From the NCBI RefSeq assembly GCF_003719305.1, contig NZ_RARC01000031.1, positions 1 through 64,000 of the forward strand: 64,000 nt of DNA, given 5' to 3'. Shown here piece by piece: positions 9,098-18,216 of the stretch. The notes beneath the pieces are model-generated. The model worked only from the letters and a program-made list of their open reading frames with translations, made no database searches and was not told the DNA's origin. Origin of the DNA: Mycolicibacterium stellerae. Its GTDB lineage: Bacteria; Actinomycetota; Actinomycetes; Mycobacteriales; Mycobacteriaceae. The stretch's first letter is position 1; every line of letters starts with the position of its first letter. Position numbers and translations under genes: made by a program.

Positions 9098-9169
9098 CGC
9101 TCCTTTAGGTACGAAAACCTACGTTATCGCCGTCGTCACGGCGACTGTGCAGTTAGCTGGATAGTCGTC

Positions 9170-9175
9170 TAGGCT
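9170..9175 (+). promoter_or_regulatory. Candidate -10 box for leaderless glmS transcript
   Basis: TAGGCT matches TANNNT and lies 8 bases before the glmS ATG at 9184, so transcription could start at or next to the start codon. No ribosome-binding site is visible, which agrees. Confidence 0.45.
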
Positions 9176-9183
9176 TGATACCT

Positions 9184-11052
9184 ATGTGTGGAATCGTCGG
9201 CTACGTCGGGACGCGGGACGCTCGCGGGGTCGTCGTCGACGCGCTGCGCAGGATGGAGTACCGCGGTTACGACTCCGCCGGTGTCGCCCTGCTCGACGGT
9301 GTCGGCGGGCTCACCGTGCGGCGACGCGCCGGACGTCTCGCCAACCTCGAAGCGGCGCTGGCCGAGGTCGATGCCGCAAGCCTCGTCGGCAGCACCGGTC
9401 TGGGCCACACCCGGTGGGCCACCCACGGCAGGCCGACCGACCGCAACGCCCACCCGCACCGAGACCAGTCGGGCAAGATCGCGGTCGTCCACAACGGAAT
9501 CATCGAGAACTACGCCGAGCTGCGGCAGGAGCTGGAAACCGGCGGCGTGGAGTTCGCCAGCGACACCGACACCGAGGTCGCCGTTCATCTCGTCGGCCAG
9601 CAATATCGCGACGGCGACACCGCGGGCGATTTCGCGCAGTCCGTCTTCGCCGTGCTACCCCGGCTCGAGGGCCACTTCACGCTGGTGTTCGCCAACGCCG
9701 ACGAGCCGGGCACGATCATCGCCGCCCGCCGATCCACACCGCTGGTACTCGGTGTCGGCGACGGAGAAATGTTCGTCGGCTCAGACGTGGCGGCGTTCAT
9801 CGAATACACCCGCGACGCCGTCGAGCTCGGCCAGGATCAGGCCGTCGTGGTCACCGCCGACGGCTACCGGATCACCGACTTCCACGGCAACCCGGACGAC
9901 GCCAGTGCCCGACCCTTCCGGATCGACTGGGACCTGTCGGCCGCCGAGAAGGGCGGCTTCGAGTACTTCATGCTCAAGGAGATCGCCGAGCAGCCCGCCG
10001 CCGTCGCCGACACCCTTCTCGGGCATTTCGTCGACGGCCGCATCGTGCTCGACGAGCAGCGCCTTTCCGACCAGGAGCTGCGCGAGATCGACAAGGTCTT
10101 CATCGTCGCCTGCGGTACCGCGTACCACTCCGGGCTACTGGCCAAATACGCGATCGAGCACTGGACCCGGCTACCCGTCGAGGCCGAGCTGGCCAGCGAG
10201 TTCCGCTACCGCGACCCTGTGCTGGACCGCAGCACGCTGGTGATCGCCATCTCGCAGTCCGGCGAGACCGCCGACACCCTGGAAGCCGTGAGGCACGCCA
10301 AGGAGCAGAAGGCCAAGGTACTGGCGATCTGCAACACCAACGGCAGCCAGATCCCGCGCGAGTGCGACGCGGTGCTCTACACCCGCGCGGGCCCCGAGAT
10401 CGGGGTCGCATCGACCAAGACGTTCCTTGCGCAGATCGCGGCCAACTATCTCGTCGGTCTCGCGCTCGCACAGGCCCGCGGCACCAAGTACCCCGACGAG
10501 GTGGAGCGCGAGTTCCGCGAGCTGGAGTACATGCCCGAGCTGGTCAAACAGGTGCTGGGGACCCTGGAACCCGTCTCGGAGCTGGCCCGCCGGTTCGCCA
10601 AGTCGCAGACCGTGCTGTTCCTCGGCCGCCACGTCGGCTATCCCGTCGCGCTCGAGGGCGCGCTGAAGCTCAAGGAACTCGCGTACATGCATGCCGAGGG
10701 CTTCGCGGCCGGTGAGCTCAAGCACGGCCCCATCGCCCTCATCGAGGACGGCCTGCCGGTCATCGTCGTGATGCCGTCGCCCAAGAATGCGGCCGTGCTG
10801 CACTCCAAACTGTTGAGCAATATCCGCGAGATCCAGGCCCGCGGAGCGATCACCATTGTGATCGCCGAGGAGGGCGACGACACGGTCCGGCCGTACGCCG
10901 ACCACCTGATCGAAATCCCCGCGGTGTCAACGCTTCTCCAGCCGCTGCTGTCAACGATTCCGCTGCAGGTGTTCGCCGCAGGTGTGGCGCAGGCCCGCGG
11001 CTACGACGTCGACAAGCCACGCAACCTCGCGAAGTCCGTCACCGTCGAGTAG
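9184..11052 (+). CDS. glmS: Glutamine-fructose-6-phosphate aminotransferase
   Basis: GlmS makes glucosamine-6-phosphate from fructose-6-phosphate and glutamine, the first committed step to UDP-GlcNAc. The start is set by chemistry: the N-terminal Cys must follow Met, and ATG 9184 gives MCGIVGYVG. The glutaminase domain shows TRWATHGRPT and NGIIENY. Two SIS domains follow, with ACGTAYHSG, ISQSGETADT and GRHVGYPVALEGALKLKE. It ends with KSVTVE, the usual terminus. The length of 622 residues is normal. GlmM, the next enzyme of the pathway, is encoded at 3564-4901. Confidence 0.97.
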   Translation: MCGIVGYVGTRDARGVVVDALRRMEYRGYDSAGVALLDGVGGLTVRRRAGRLANLEAALAEVDAASLVGSTGLGHTRWATHGRPTDRNAHPHRDQSGKIAVVHNGIIENYAELRQELETGGVEFASDTDTEVAVHLVGQQYRDGDTAGDFAQSVFAVLPRLEGHFTLVFANADEPGTIIAARRSTPLVLGVGDGEMFVGSDVAAFIEYTRDAVELGQDQAVVVTADGYRITDFHGNPDDASARPFRIDWDLSAAEKGGFEYFMLKEIAEQPAAVADTLLGHFVDGRIVLDEQRLSDQELREIDKVFIVACGTAYHSGLLAKYAIEHWTRLPVEAELASEFRYRDPVLDRSTLVIAISQSGETADTLEAVRHAKEQKAKVLAICNTNGSQIPRECDAVLYTRAGPEIGVASTKTFLAQIAANYLVGLALAQARGTKYPDEVEREFRELEYMPELVKQVLGTLEPVSELARRFAKSQTVLFLGRHVGYPVALEGALKLKELAYMHAEGFAAGELKHGPIALIEDGLPVIVVMPSPKNAAVLHSKLLSNIREIQARGAITIVIAEEGDDTVRPYADHLIEIPAVSTLLQPLLSTIPLQVFAAGVAQARGYDVDKPRNLAKSVTVE

Positions 11053-11090
11053 GTGTGCAGAAGCGCCGCGAGGTCGGCACTTCCGAAGCC

Positions 11091-11870
11091 TCAAGCGGAC
11101 GTTCGCGCCCACTCACTGGGGGACTTCCCAAAGTGGCGCCGGAACGCGCGCGTGAAAGTGCCGGTTTCACTGAATCCACTTGCCCGGCAGGCGTGGTGCA
11201 CCGACGTGCCGCGCGCGATGAGGGAACTGGCGAATTCCAGTCGCCTCCTGCGAATCTCGGTCGCCGGAGAGCGGCCCTCCTCGGCCAGCAACTGTTGAAC
11301 CGAGCGAAGCGAGACGTGCAGCTCGGCGGCCAGGGTGGCCGCGGTGAAGCCCGGGTCGCGGAACCGGGTGCGTACGTGGGCCAGCAGGCTCGCCCGCAGC
11401 GCCGCACGTGACGGGGCCGCGGCCGCTTCGACGGCCGCGAGGACATCACGCTCGTCGTCGTGGGTTCCTTTGGCTGCCAGTCGTTCCGTCGCATCGGCGA
11501 AGGAGAGCAGTCGGGCGCCGCCGGTACCGATCGGCCGCGTCGACCACGTGACGGGAATTGGTCGTCCCGCGCGGGTGATGAACCACTCAGGCGCCGACGT
11601 GGCATGCGAACCGCGCCCATCCAGGATCGGGCAGGAATCCGATGGGTACCGCGAACCGTCGGGCCGCCACTCGTGCAGGGTGTCGTGGCTCGGTGCTCCG
11701 ATCACATCACCCGCAGACCGGTAGCCCAGCATGCCGAGCGCTGCCTGGTTCGCCAACGCAACGTTTCCGTTGGACCCTATGACCCACAGCGGGGTCGGCG
11801 CCATGTCGATCACCGCCGACAGCATGTCGGAATCGACCGCGGTCGCCGTGGGATTTGCTTGGGGCCCCAT
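11091..11870 (-). CDS. PAS-domain AraC-family transcription regulator
   Basis: A 259-residue regulator. The first 120 residues form a PAS sensor domain (MLSAVIDMAPTPLWVIGSNGNVALANQAA in outline, then the GYRSAGDVIG segment). The last 90 are an AraC-type double helix-turn-helix: FTAATLAAELHVSLRSVQQLL and then HHACRASGFSETGTFTRAFRRHFGKSPSEW. ATG 11870 has GGAG about 9 bases upstream. It is transcribed away from the cyanase gene, 229 bases apart, the usual place for a local activator. Cyanate sensing is inferred from position; the PAS ligand is unknown. Confidence 0.85.
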   Translation of the reverse strand: MGPQANPTATAVDSDMLSAVIDMAPTPLWVIGSNGNVALANQAALGMLGYRSAGDVIGAPSHDTLHEWRPDGSRYPSDSCPILDGRGSHATSAPEWFITRAGRPIPVTWSTRPIGTGGARLLSFADATERLAAKGTHDDERDVLAAVEAAAAPSRAALRASLLAHVRTRFRDPGFTAATLAAELHVSLRSVQQLLAEEGRSPATEIRRRRLEFASSLIARGTSVHHACRASGFSETGTFTRAFRRHFGKSPSEWARTSA

Positions 11871-11986
11871 TCGTCTGACTCCGCATCCATGAGTTGAGGG
11901 GACGCTACGTCCGGGGAGTTTCGAAGCCTTTCCCTGTCCGTTACGCGCTAGTTAATCGACCCAGTTGATCGGCGGCCATGCGCGAA

Positions 11987-12020
11987 TTGCCGCATTGTGT
12001 GCGCCTCTTGCCATTTGCGG
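11987..12020. promoter_or_regulatory. Candidate AraC-type operator upstream of cynS
   Basis: The half-sites TTGCCGCATT (11987) and TTGCCATTTG (12008) are direct repeats whose first bases are 21 apart, two helical turns, as AraC-family dimers prefer. They lie in the divergent space between the regulator and cynS. Confidence 0.4.
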
Positions 12021-12099
12021 GCGCGGCGCCAGCGGCTGACATAGAGGGACCAGCGGTCGACGGTGATCGCGCCGCTCCCAACACGCAAAGGAGAAGAGA

Positions 12100-12546
12100 A
12101 TGGCGTACCACCCCCCAACGCCACCGACCTCAGAGATCGAAGAGCGTCGCGCCGCGACCGGCATCAGTTGGCAGAAGCTGGCCGACCACATCGATCGGCC
12201 GCTCGTCTGGACCGTCGCCGCCCTGCTGGGAAGTCATCCGGTGCCGGCCAAGGAAGCCTCGGCCATCGGGGAGCTGCTCGGCCTCAGCGACGAGGCCGTC
12301 GCGGCGATCCAGCGACAGCCCTACCGGACGGCCGACGATTCGCTGTTGTCCGACCCGACGATCTACCGGTTCGTCGAGCTCATCAATGTCTACGGGCCGA
12401 CTTTGAAAGCCCTGATCCACGAAGAATTCGGCGACGGGATCATGAGCGCCATCAATTGCAACGTGTCATTTGACCGCCGTCTGGATCCCGATGGCGACCG
12501 CGTCGTCGTGACCATCGATGGCAAGTTCCTCCCCTACCACTGGTGA
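12100..12546 (+). CDS. cynS: Cyanase (cyanate hydratase)
   Basis: Cyanase decomposes cyanate with bicarbonate to ammonia and carbon dioxide. The 148-residue protein has a helical N-terminal domain and the family's catalytic C-terminal domain. Arg90, Glu93 and Ser116 sit where E. coli has Arg96, Glu99 and Ser122, within YRFVELINVYG and EFGDGIMSAI. It ends in the expected FLPYHW. ATG 12100 has AAGGAG at good spacing. An FNT-family channel gene follows 21 bases later and a PAS-AraC regulator is divergent, so this is a small cyanate-use or detoxification unit. No carbonic anhydrase gene is seen nearby. Confidence 0.95.
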   Translation: MAYHPPTPPTSEIEERRAATGISWQKLADHIDRPLVWTVAALLGSHPVPAKEASAIGELLGLSDEAVAAIQRQPYRTADDSLLSDPTIYRFVELINVYGPTLKALIHEEFGDGIMSAINCNVSFDRRLDPDGDRVVVTIDGKFLPYHW

Positions 12547-12567
12547 CCCTCGAGAAGGAATGAACCC

Positions 12568-13428
12568 ATGTCATATGTGAAACCACAGGAACTCGCTATG
12601 CGGATCATCGACGCCGGCGAGTCCAAAGTGTTCATGTCCACCCGGGATACTCTTATCCGCTCCTACATGGCAGGAGCGGTACTTGCTCTCGCTGCCGCGT
12701 TCGCGGTGACGATCACGGTCAAAACCGGTGAGCCCCTTTTGGGCGCCGTACTCTTTCCGGTCGGCTTCTGCATGCTTCACCTACTCGGATTCGACCTGCT
12801 GACCGGGGTGTTCACCCTCGTGCCGCTGGCATGGCTCGACAAGCGTCCCGGTGTGACTATCGGTTCCATGCTTCGCAACTGGGGACTTGTCTTCCTGGGC
12901 AACTTCGCCGGTGCGCTGACCGTGGCCGTATTCATGGCGATCTACTTCACCTACGGCTTTGACATTCCGCCGGACGCCGTCGGCCAGGCAATCGGCAAAA
13001 TCGGTGAGGGCCGAACGGTGGGATACAGCGACCATGGCGCTGCAGGCATGCTTACGCTGTTCATCCGCGGCGTGATGTGCAACTGGATGGTTTCGACCGG
13101 CGTTGTCGGCGCAATGATGTCAGACAGCCTGCCCGGCAAGGTGATCGCGATGTGGATGCCGATCATGGTGTTCTTCTACCTTGGTTTCGAGCACTCGATC
13201 GTGAACATGTTCCTCTTCCCGTCCGGGCTCCTGCTCGGCGGCAACTTCACCATCGGCGACTACCTGCTGTGGAACGAGATCCCAACGGTAATCGGCAATC
13301 TGGTCGGCGGCCTCATGTTCGTCGGCTTGGTGATATACGCAACTCACGGCAAGACCGCGCCCTTTCGGCCGCGGCCGAAGGGCCTGGTGTCGGTGGACGA
13401 GAGACTGCCGGTGCAGAGCAACGCCTGA
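12568..13428 (+). CDS. Formate/nitrite transporter (FNT) family channel
   Basis: A 286-residue inner-membrane protein with six hydrophobic segments and the FNT pattern. There is a GFDLLTGVF-like turn in the first half, and FEHSIVNMF with the central pore His at residue 209, where FocA has its key His. FNT channels pass small monovalent anions such as formate, nitrite or hydrosulfide. The start is ATG 12568. It lies 21 bases after cynS, so the two are surely co-transcribed. This suggests passage of cyanate or bicarbonate, but that is inference; FNT members are not the usual cyanate transporters (those are CynABD or CynX). Confidence 0.88.
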   Translation: MSYVKPQELAMRIIDAGESKVFMSTRDTLIRSYMAGAVLALAAAFAVTITVKTGEPLLGAVLFPVGFCMLHLLGFDLLTGVFTLVPLAWLDKRPGVTIGSMLRNWGLVFLGNFAGALTVAVFMAIYFTYGFDIPPDAVGQAIGKIGEGRTVGYSDHGAAGMLTLFIRGVMCNWMVSTGVVGAMMSDSLPGKVIAMWMPIMVFFYLGFEHSIVNMFLFPSGLLLGGNFTIGDYLLWNEIPTVIGNLVGGLMFVGLVIYATHGKTAPFRPRPKGLVSVDERLPVQSNA

Positions 13429-13586
13429 TCGGTGCTTCTGCCGGTGGCCAGGCCCTCGCGGTGCGTCCTACAGCCCCGTGGCGGGCCCCACGGGTACTGG
13501 TAACCGGCAAACCCGCGCCGGGAGGCCAAGTGGCCCCTCCTCGAATCGGCCGGTCAAATCTGTGTCGTTATGAGCACCGCGCCACG

Positions 13587-13592
13587 TAACCT
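13587..13592 (+). promoter_or_regulatory. Candidate -10 box for leaderless nnrD transcript
   Basis: TAACCT (TANNNT) lies 9 bases before ATG 13602, and no ribosome-binding site is visible between them. Confidence 0.4.
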
Positions 13593-13601
13593 AGGGCAAC
13601 G

Positions 13602-15023
13602 ATGCGGTACTACTACTCCGCTGATGCGATCCGCGAAGCCGAAGCACCGCTGCTGGCGTCGCTGCCCGACGGTGTGCTGATGCGGCGGGCGGCCGGCGGC
13701 CTGGCCACCGCGATCGCCCGCGAGCTTCGTGTGCGCACCGGCGGTATCGCGGGTCGGTCGGTCTGCGCGGTCGCCGGCTCCGGCGACAACGGCGGTGACG
13801 CGCTGTGGGCCGCGACGTTGCTGCGTCGCCGCGGCGCATCGGCCGCCGCCATCCTGCTCAATCCTGAACACACCCACTCCAAGGCGCTGGCCGCTTTCCA
13901 GAAGGCGGGCGGGCGGGTGGTGCAAAGCGTCCCGGCGACAACCGATCTGGTGATCGACGGTGTCGTCGGCATCTCCGGCACCGGCGCGTTGCGCCCGGCC
14001 GCCGCGGAGGTATTCGCCGCCGTCGACGAGGCGGGAATCCCGGTGGTGGCCGTCGATATCCCCAGCGGCGTCGACGTGGCGACCGGCGCCGTCAGCGGCC
14101 CCGCCGTGCACGCCGCGCTGACCGTGACGTTCGGTGGCCTCAAACCTGTTCACGCGCTGGGGGACTGCGGGCGCGTCGAACTGGTCGACATCGGCCTGGA
14201 CCTGCCTGCGCCCGACGTCATGAGTTTCGACGCGGCCGACGTCGCCGCCCGCTGGCCGACGCCGGGTCCCAAGGACGACAAGTACACCCAGGGTGTCACC
14301 GGCGTCCTCGCCGGCTCGGCGACGTATCCGGGTGCGGCCGTGTTGTGCACCGGCGCCGCGGTGGCCGCCACATCCGGCATGGTGCGCTACGCGGGAAGTG
14401 CTGCACAGCAAGTGCTTTCGCATTGGCCCGAAGTCATCGCATCGCCGAGCCCTTCGGCCGCGGGTCGGGTTCAGGCGTGGGTCGTCGGACCGGGTCTCGG
14501 CACCGACGACGCAGGCGCCTCGGCGTTGTGGTTCGCGCTCGACACGAATCTGCCCGTGATCGTCGACGCCGACGCGCTGACGATCCTCGCCGCGCATCCC
14601 GATCTTCTTGCCAACCGCACCGCGCCGACGGTGCTGACGCCGCACGCAGGGGAGTTCGCCCGACTGAGTGGATCGCCGCCGGGCGACGACCGCGTCGCGG
14701 CCACCCGCAGGCTGGCCGACCACTTCGGGGCGACGGTGCTGCTGAAGGGCAACATCACCGTCATCGCCGAGCCGGGCGGCCCCGTCTACCTCAACCCGGC
14801 CGGCCAGTCATGGGCGGCCACCGCGGGATCGGGCGACGTGCTGTCGGGCATCATCGGCGCGCTGCTCGCCGCGGGCCTGCCCGCCGGTGAAGCGGCCGCC
14901 GCGGGGGCGTTCGTGCATGCCCACGCCGCCAACCTCTCGGCCGTAGACCCCGGACCCCGTCCCGCTCCCACCTCCGCGTCGCGCATCCTGGCCCACGTCC
15001 GTACCGCAGTCGCTCGTCTGTAG
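13602..15023 (+). CDS. nnrD: Bifunctional NAD(P)HX epimerase / ADP-dependent dehydratase
   Basis: A 473-residue fusion that repairs hydrated NADH and NADPH. The N-terminal YjeF/NnrE-type domain (about residues 1-210) shows AGSGDNGGDALW and the DIPSGVDVATG loop. The C-terminal NnrD kinase-like domain shows GPGLGTDD, LTPHAGEFARL, LLKGNITVIA and the catalytic glycine-rich AATAGSGDVLSGIIGALLA. The start ATG 13602 gives MRYYYSADAIREAE, as in mycobacterial homologues. gadB follows 21 bases later, the order also known from M. tuberculosis (Rv3433c-Rv3432c). Confidence 0.95.
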   Translation: MRYYYSADAIREAEAPLLASLPDGVLMRRAAGGLATAIARELRVRTGGIAGRSVCAVAGSGDNGGDALWAATLLRRRGASAAAILLNPEHTHSKALAAFQKAGGRVVQSVPATTDLVIDGVVGISGTGALRPAAAEVFAAVDEAGIPVVAVDIPSGVDVATGAVSGPAVHAALTVTFGGLKPVHALGDCGRVELVDIGLDLPAPDVMSFDAADVAARWPTPGPKDDKYTQGVTGVLAGSATYPGAAVLCTGAAVAATSGMVRYAGSAAQQVLSHWPEVIASPSPSAAGRVQAWVVGPGLGTDDAGASALWFALDTNLPVIVDADALTILAAHPDLLANRTAPTVLTPHAGEFARLSGSPPGDDRVAATRRLADHFGATVLLKGNITVIAEPGGPVYLNPAGQSWAATAGSGDVLSGIIGALLAAGLPAGEAAAAGAFVHAHAANLSAVDPGPRPAPTSASRILAHVRTAVARL

Positions 15024-15044
15024 ATCGCCACGAAAGGACTTTTC

Positions 15045-16427
15045 ATGCCCCCCAGGCACACCCAAGGCCCAGTGATCGCACCGGCATACACCGGGCGGAT
15101 GTCGATGGCGCCCGTGCCGTCGCTGCGGATGCCCGACGAATCGATGAATCCTGATGCCGCCTACCGGTTCATCCACGACGAGCTGATGCTCGACGGCAGC
15201 TCCCGGTTGAACCTGGCGACGTTCGTGACCACCTGGATGGACCCCCAGGCCGAGAAACTGATGGCCGAAACGTTCGACAAGAACATGATCGACAAGGACG
15301 AGTATCCGGCCACCGCCGCGATCGAGGCACGCTGCGTGTGTATGGTCGCCGACCTGTTCCATGCCGAGGGGCTGCGCGACGACGACCCATCAAGCGCGAC
15401 AGGGGTTTCCACGATCGGATCAAGCGAGGCGGTGATGCTGGCCGGACTCGCGTTGAGCTGGCGGTGGCGTGAACGCGTCGGCAAGGATTGGCGCAAGCGC
15501 AGGCCGAACATGGTGATGGGCTCCAACGTGCAGGTGGTGTGGGAGAAGTTCTGCCGCTACTTCGACGTCGAGCCGCGGTACCTGCCGATGGAGAAGGGCC
15601 GCTACGTCATCACGTCCGAGCAGGTGCTGGAGAACATCGACGAAGACACCATCGGCGTGGTCGCGATCCTGGGCACCACGTTCACCGGTGAGCTGGAACC
15701 GATCGTCGAGATCTGCGAAGCGCTGGACAAACTGGCCGCCGACGGCGGGCTGGACATACCCGTGCACGTCGACGCGGCAAGCGGCGGCTTCGTCGTCCCG
15801 TTTTTGCATCCCGACCTGATCTGGGACTTCCGGCTGCCGCGGGTGGTTTCGATCAATGTCAGCGGCCACAAGTACGGCCTGACCTACCCCGGCATCGGGT
15901 TTGTGGTGTGGCGCAGCCATGAGTATCTGCCCGAGGAGCTGGTCTTCCGGGTGAACTACCTCGGCGGCGACATGCCGACCTTCACGCTGAACTTCTCCCG
16001 GCCGGGTAACCAGGTGATCGGCCAGTACTACAACTTCCTGCGGTTGGGACGCGAAGGCTACAGCCAGGTGATGGGATGCCTGTCGCAGACGGCGCGCTGG
16101 CTCGGCGACCAACTTCGCGACAGCGAGCACTTCGAGTTGATCTCTGACGGTTCGGCGATCCCGGTGGTCAGCTTCCGGCTGAAGGGCAATCCGGGCTACA
16201 CCGAGTTCGACGTCTCGCATGCGCTGCGGGCCTACGGCTGGCAGGTGCCCGCCTACACCATGCCGGAGAACGCCACCGACATCGCCGTGCTGCGCATCGT
16301 CGTGCGCGAAGGGTTCTCGATGGACCTTGCGCGTGCGCTGCGCGACGACACCGCCACCGCGCTCAGACATCTCGACGAGCTCAAGCCCGGTGGGCATTTC
16401 GACGAGCTGCAGCCGTTCGCGCACTGA
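15045..16427 (+). CDS. gadB: Glutamate decarboxylase
   Basis: A pyridoxal-phosphate enzyme that converts glutamate to GABA while consuming a proton. The 460 residues are normal for the Gad family. The cofactor lysine is Lys276 in INVSGHKYGLTYPG, the same number as in E. coli GadB. HVDAASGGFVVPF supplies the Asp that pairs with the ring, and NYLGGDMPTFTLNFSRPG is diagnostic. The ATG at 15045 has GAAAGGA upstream. It lies between nnrD and two flavin monooxygenase genes. No GABA antiporter is seen in the window. Confidence 0.95.
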   Translation: MPPRHTQGPVIAPAYTGRMSMAPVPSLRMPDESMNPDAAYRFIHDELMLDGSSRLNLATFVTTWMDPQAEKLMAETFDKNMIDKDEYPATAAIEARCVCMVADLFHAEGLRDDDPSSATGVSTIGSSEAVMLAGLALSWRWRERVGKDWRKRRPNMVMGSNVQVVWEKFCRYFDVEPRYLPMEKGRYVITSEQVLENIDEDTIGVVAILGTTFTGELEPIVEICEALDKLAADGGLDIPVHVDAASGGFVVPFLHPDLIWDFRLPRVVSINVSGHKYGLTYPGIGFVVWRSHEYLPEELVFRVNYLGGDMPTFTLNFSRPGNQVIGQYYNFLRLGREGYSQVMGCLSQTARWLGDQLRDSEHFELISDGSAIPVVSFRLKGNPGYTEFDVSHALRAYGWQVPAYTMPENATDIAVLRIVVREGFSMDLARALRDDTATALRHLDELKPGGHFDELQPFAH

Positions 16428-16437
16428 GGGCGAGGCC

Positions 16438-18216
16438 GTGCAAGTCCCCGAGGTGGCGTTCGACGTCGACGCTCTGCGGGAGAAGTACGCGCGCGAACGC
16501 GACAGGAGGCTGCGGCCGGACGGCATCGCGCAGTACGTCGAGACCGCAGGAGCGTTCGCGGGATTCGCCGACGACCCGTGGCGCGATCCGCATTTCACCC
16601 GGGCACCGTTGCACGACGACGTCGACGTCGCGATCATCGGCGCCGGATTCGGCGGACTGCTGACCGGGGCCCGACTGCGGGACCTCGGTGTGCAGAGCAT
16701 TCGGCTCATCGACAAGGCCGCCGACGTCGGCGGCACCTGGTACTGGAACCGATACCCGGGCATCGCGTGCGACGTCGAGTCCTACGTGTACATGCCGCTG
16801 CTGGAGGAACTCGGCTACCTCCCGACCGAGAAATACGCGAAGGGCGACGAGATCTTCGCGCACTGCAGGCGCATCGCCGAACACTACGACCTGTACCGCG
16901 ACGCCTGCCTGCAGACCGAAGTCACCCAAATACGGTGGAACGACGAGCTTTCGCGGTGGGTGATCTCCACCAACCGCGGCGATGCGATCCGGGCGCGGTT
17001 CGTGTCGATGGCCAACGGGTACCTGCAGAAGCCGAAACTTCCCGGCATCGAAGGCATCATGGACTTCCGTGGGCACGCCTTCCACACCAGCCGGTGGGAC
17101 TACGGCTACACCGGTGCCGATCTGGCCAAGCTGGCGGACAAGCGGGTGGGCATCATCGGCACCGGCGCGACCGCGATCCAGTGCGTGCCGCACCTTGGCA
17201 GGTCGGCGGGCAGGCTGCTGGTGTTCCAGCGCACCCCGTCAACGGTCGATGTGCGCGGCAACCGGCCGACCGATGCGGAATGGTCGGCAGACCTCAAGAA
17301 GGGCTGGCAGCGTCACCGCATCGAGAACTTCCAGCTGCTCACCGCAGGCGGCGAGGCCGACGAAGACCTGGTCAACGACGCCTGGACGAGCATCGTCAAG
17401 AAGCTCTTCGTGATGCGGCAGCGCAACATCGTGGGAATGTCGGACGAAGACCGTTTGCGCACGGTCGAACTCGCCGACTTCGCCAAGATGGAGGAGATCC
17501 GGGCCCGCGTCGACGCGATCGTGGTAGACCGCGCCACCGCAGAAGGACTCAAGCCGTGGTATGGCTACTTCTGCAAGCGGCCGTGCTTCCACGACGACTA
17601 CCTGCAGACATTCAATCGCGACAATGTCACGCTGGTCGACACCAAAGGCCTTGGCGTCGAGCGGATCACCGCAGACGGCGTCGTCGTCGACGGCACCGAA
17701 CACCTCGTCGACTGTCTGATCTTCGCGACCGGATTCGAGGTCGGCACCGACTATTCGCGGCGCACCGGGTTCGATCTCGTCGGACGCGACGGCCTGACAC
17801 TGACCGAGAAATGGGGCGACGGCGTCCGCACACTGCACGGCGTCAGCGTGCACGGCTTCCCGAACAGCTTCGTGCTGAGCATCGCCCAGTCGGGCTTCAC
17901 CGTGAACTTCCCGTACCTACTCGACGTCCAGGCAACCCATACGGCGTGCGTGATCGCCTGGGCGCTCGAGAACGGGATAGAGCGGCTCGAGGCGTCCGCC
18001 GACGCCGAAGCAGCGTGGGTGGACACCATCGTCGAGCGGTCCGCGGCCAGCGCCGAGCGCGCGAAGGCGTGTACGCCCGGCTACTACAACCGCGAAGGCC
18101 AGGCCAACGCGAAGACCCGCCAGGGCAGCTTCTTCTACGGCAGCCCAACCGAATACGCCGACATCCTCGCCGCTTCGAGGGCCTGCGGCGCGCCAGAGGG
18201 CTACGAGACGTCGTGA
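16438..18216 (+). CDS. Flavin monooxygenase, Baeyer-Villiger type (first of two)
   Basis: A 592-residue FAD/NADPH monooxygenase. The FAD site is GAGFGGLLTGARL near residue 70, and the second, NADPH site is GIIGTGATAIQC. Between them is the BVMO fingerprint FxGxxxHTxxW, here FRGHAFHTSRWD. These enzymes insert oxygen next to a ketone to give esters or lactones. The open frame extends upstream into gadB, but GTG 16438 starts 10 bases after the gadB stop and gives the normal length. A second BVMO overlaps its stop by 4 bases and an aldehyde dehydrogenase follows, so the three form one operon. Ketone substrate unknown. Confidence 0.9.
   Translation: MQVPEVAFDVDALREKYARERDRRLRPDGIAQYVETAGAFAGFADDPWRDPHFTRAPLHDDVDVAIIGAGFGGLLTGARLRDLGVQSIRLIDKAADVGGTWYWNRYPGIACDVESYVYMPLLEELGYLPTEKYAKGDEIFAHCRRIAEHYDLYRDACLQTEVTQIRWNDELSRWVISTNRGDAIRARFVSMANGYLQKPKLPGIEGIMDFRGHAFHTSRWDYGYTGADLAKLADKRVGIIGTGATAIQCVPHLGRSAGRLLVFQRTPSTVDVRGNRPTDAEWSADLKKGWQRHRIENFQLLTAGGEADEDLVNDAWTSIVKKLFVMRQRNIVGMSDEDRLRTVELADFAKMEEIRARVDAIVVDRATAEGLKPWYGYFCKRPCFHDDYLQTFNRDNVTLVDTKGLGVERITADGVVVDGTEHLVDCLIFATGFEVGTDYSRRTGFDLVGRDGLTLTEKWGDGVRTLHGVSVHGFPNSFVLSIAQSGFTVNFPYLLDVQATHTACVIAWALENGIERLEASADAEAAWVDTIVERSAASAERAKACTPGYYNREGQANAKTRQGSFFYGSPTEYADILAASRACGAPEGYETS

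Noticed and set aside
9184..11052. glmS-type ribozyme or riboswitch upstream of glmS
   Set aside because: The leader is too short, with a -10 box 8 bases from the ATG; no glmS ribozyme is known in actinobacteria.
16578..18212. Upstream extension of the second BVMO frame by 545 codons
   Set aside because: It is the shadow of the first BVMO. The start GTG 18213, overlapping the preceding stop, gives the family length.
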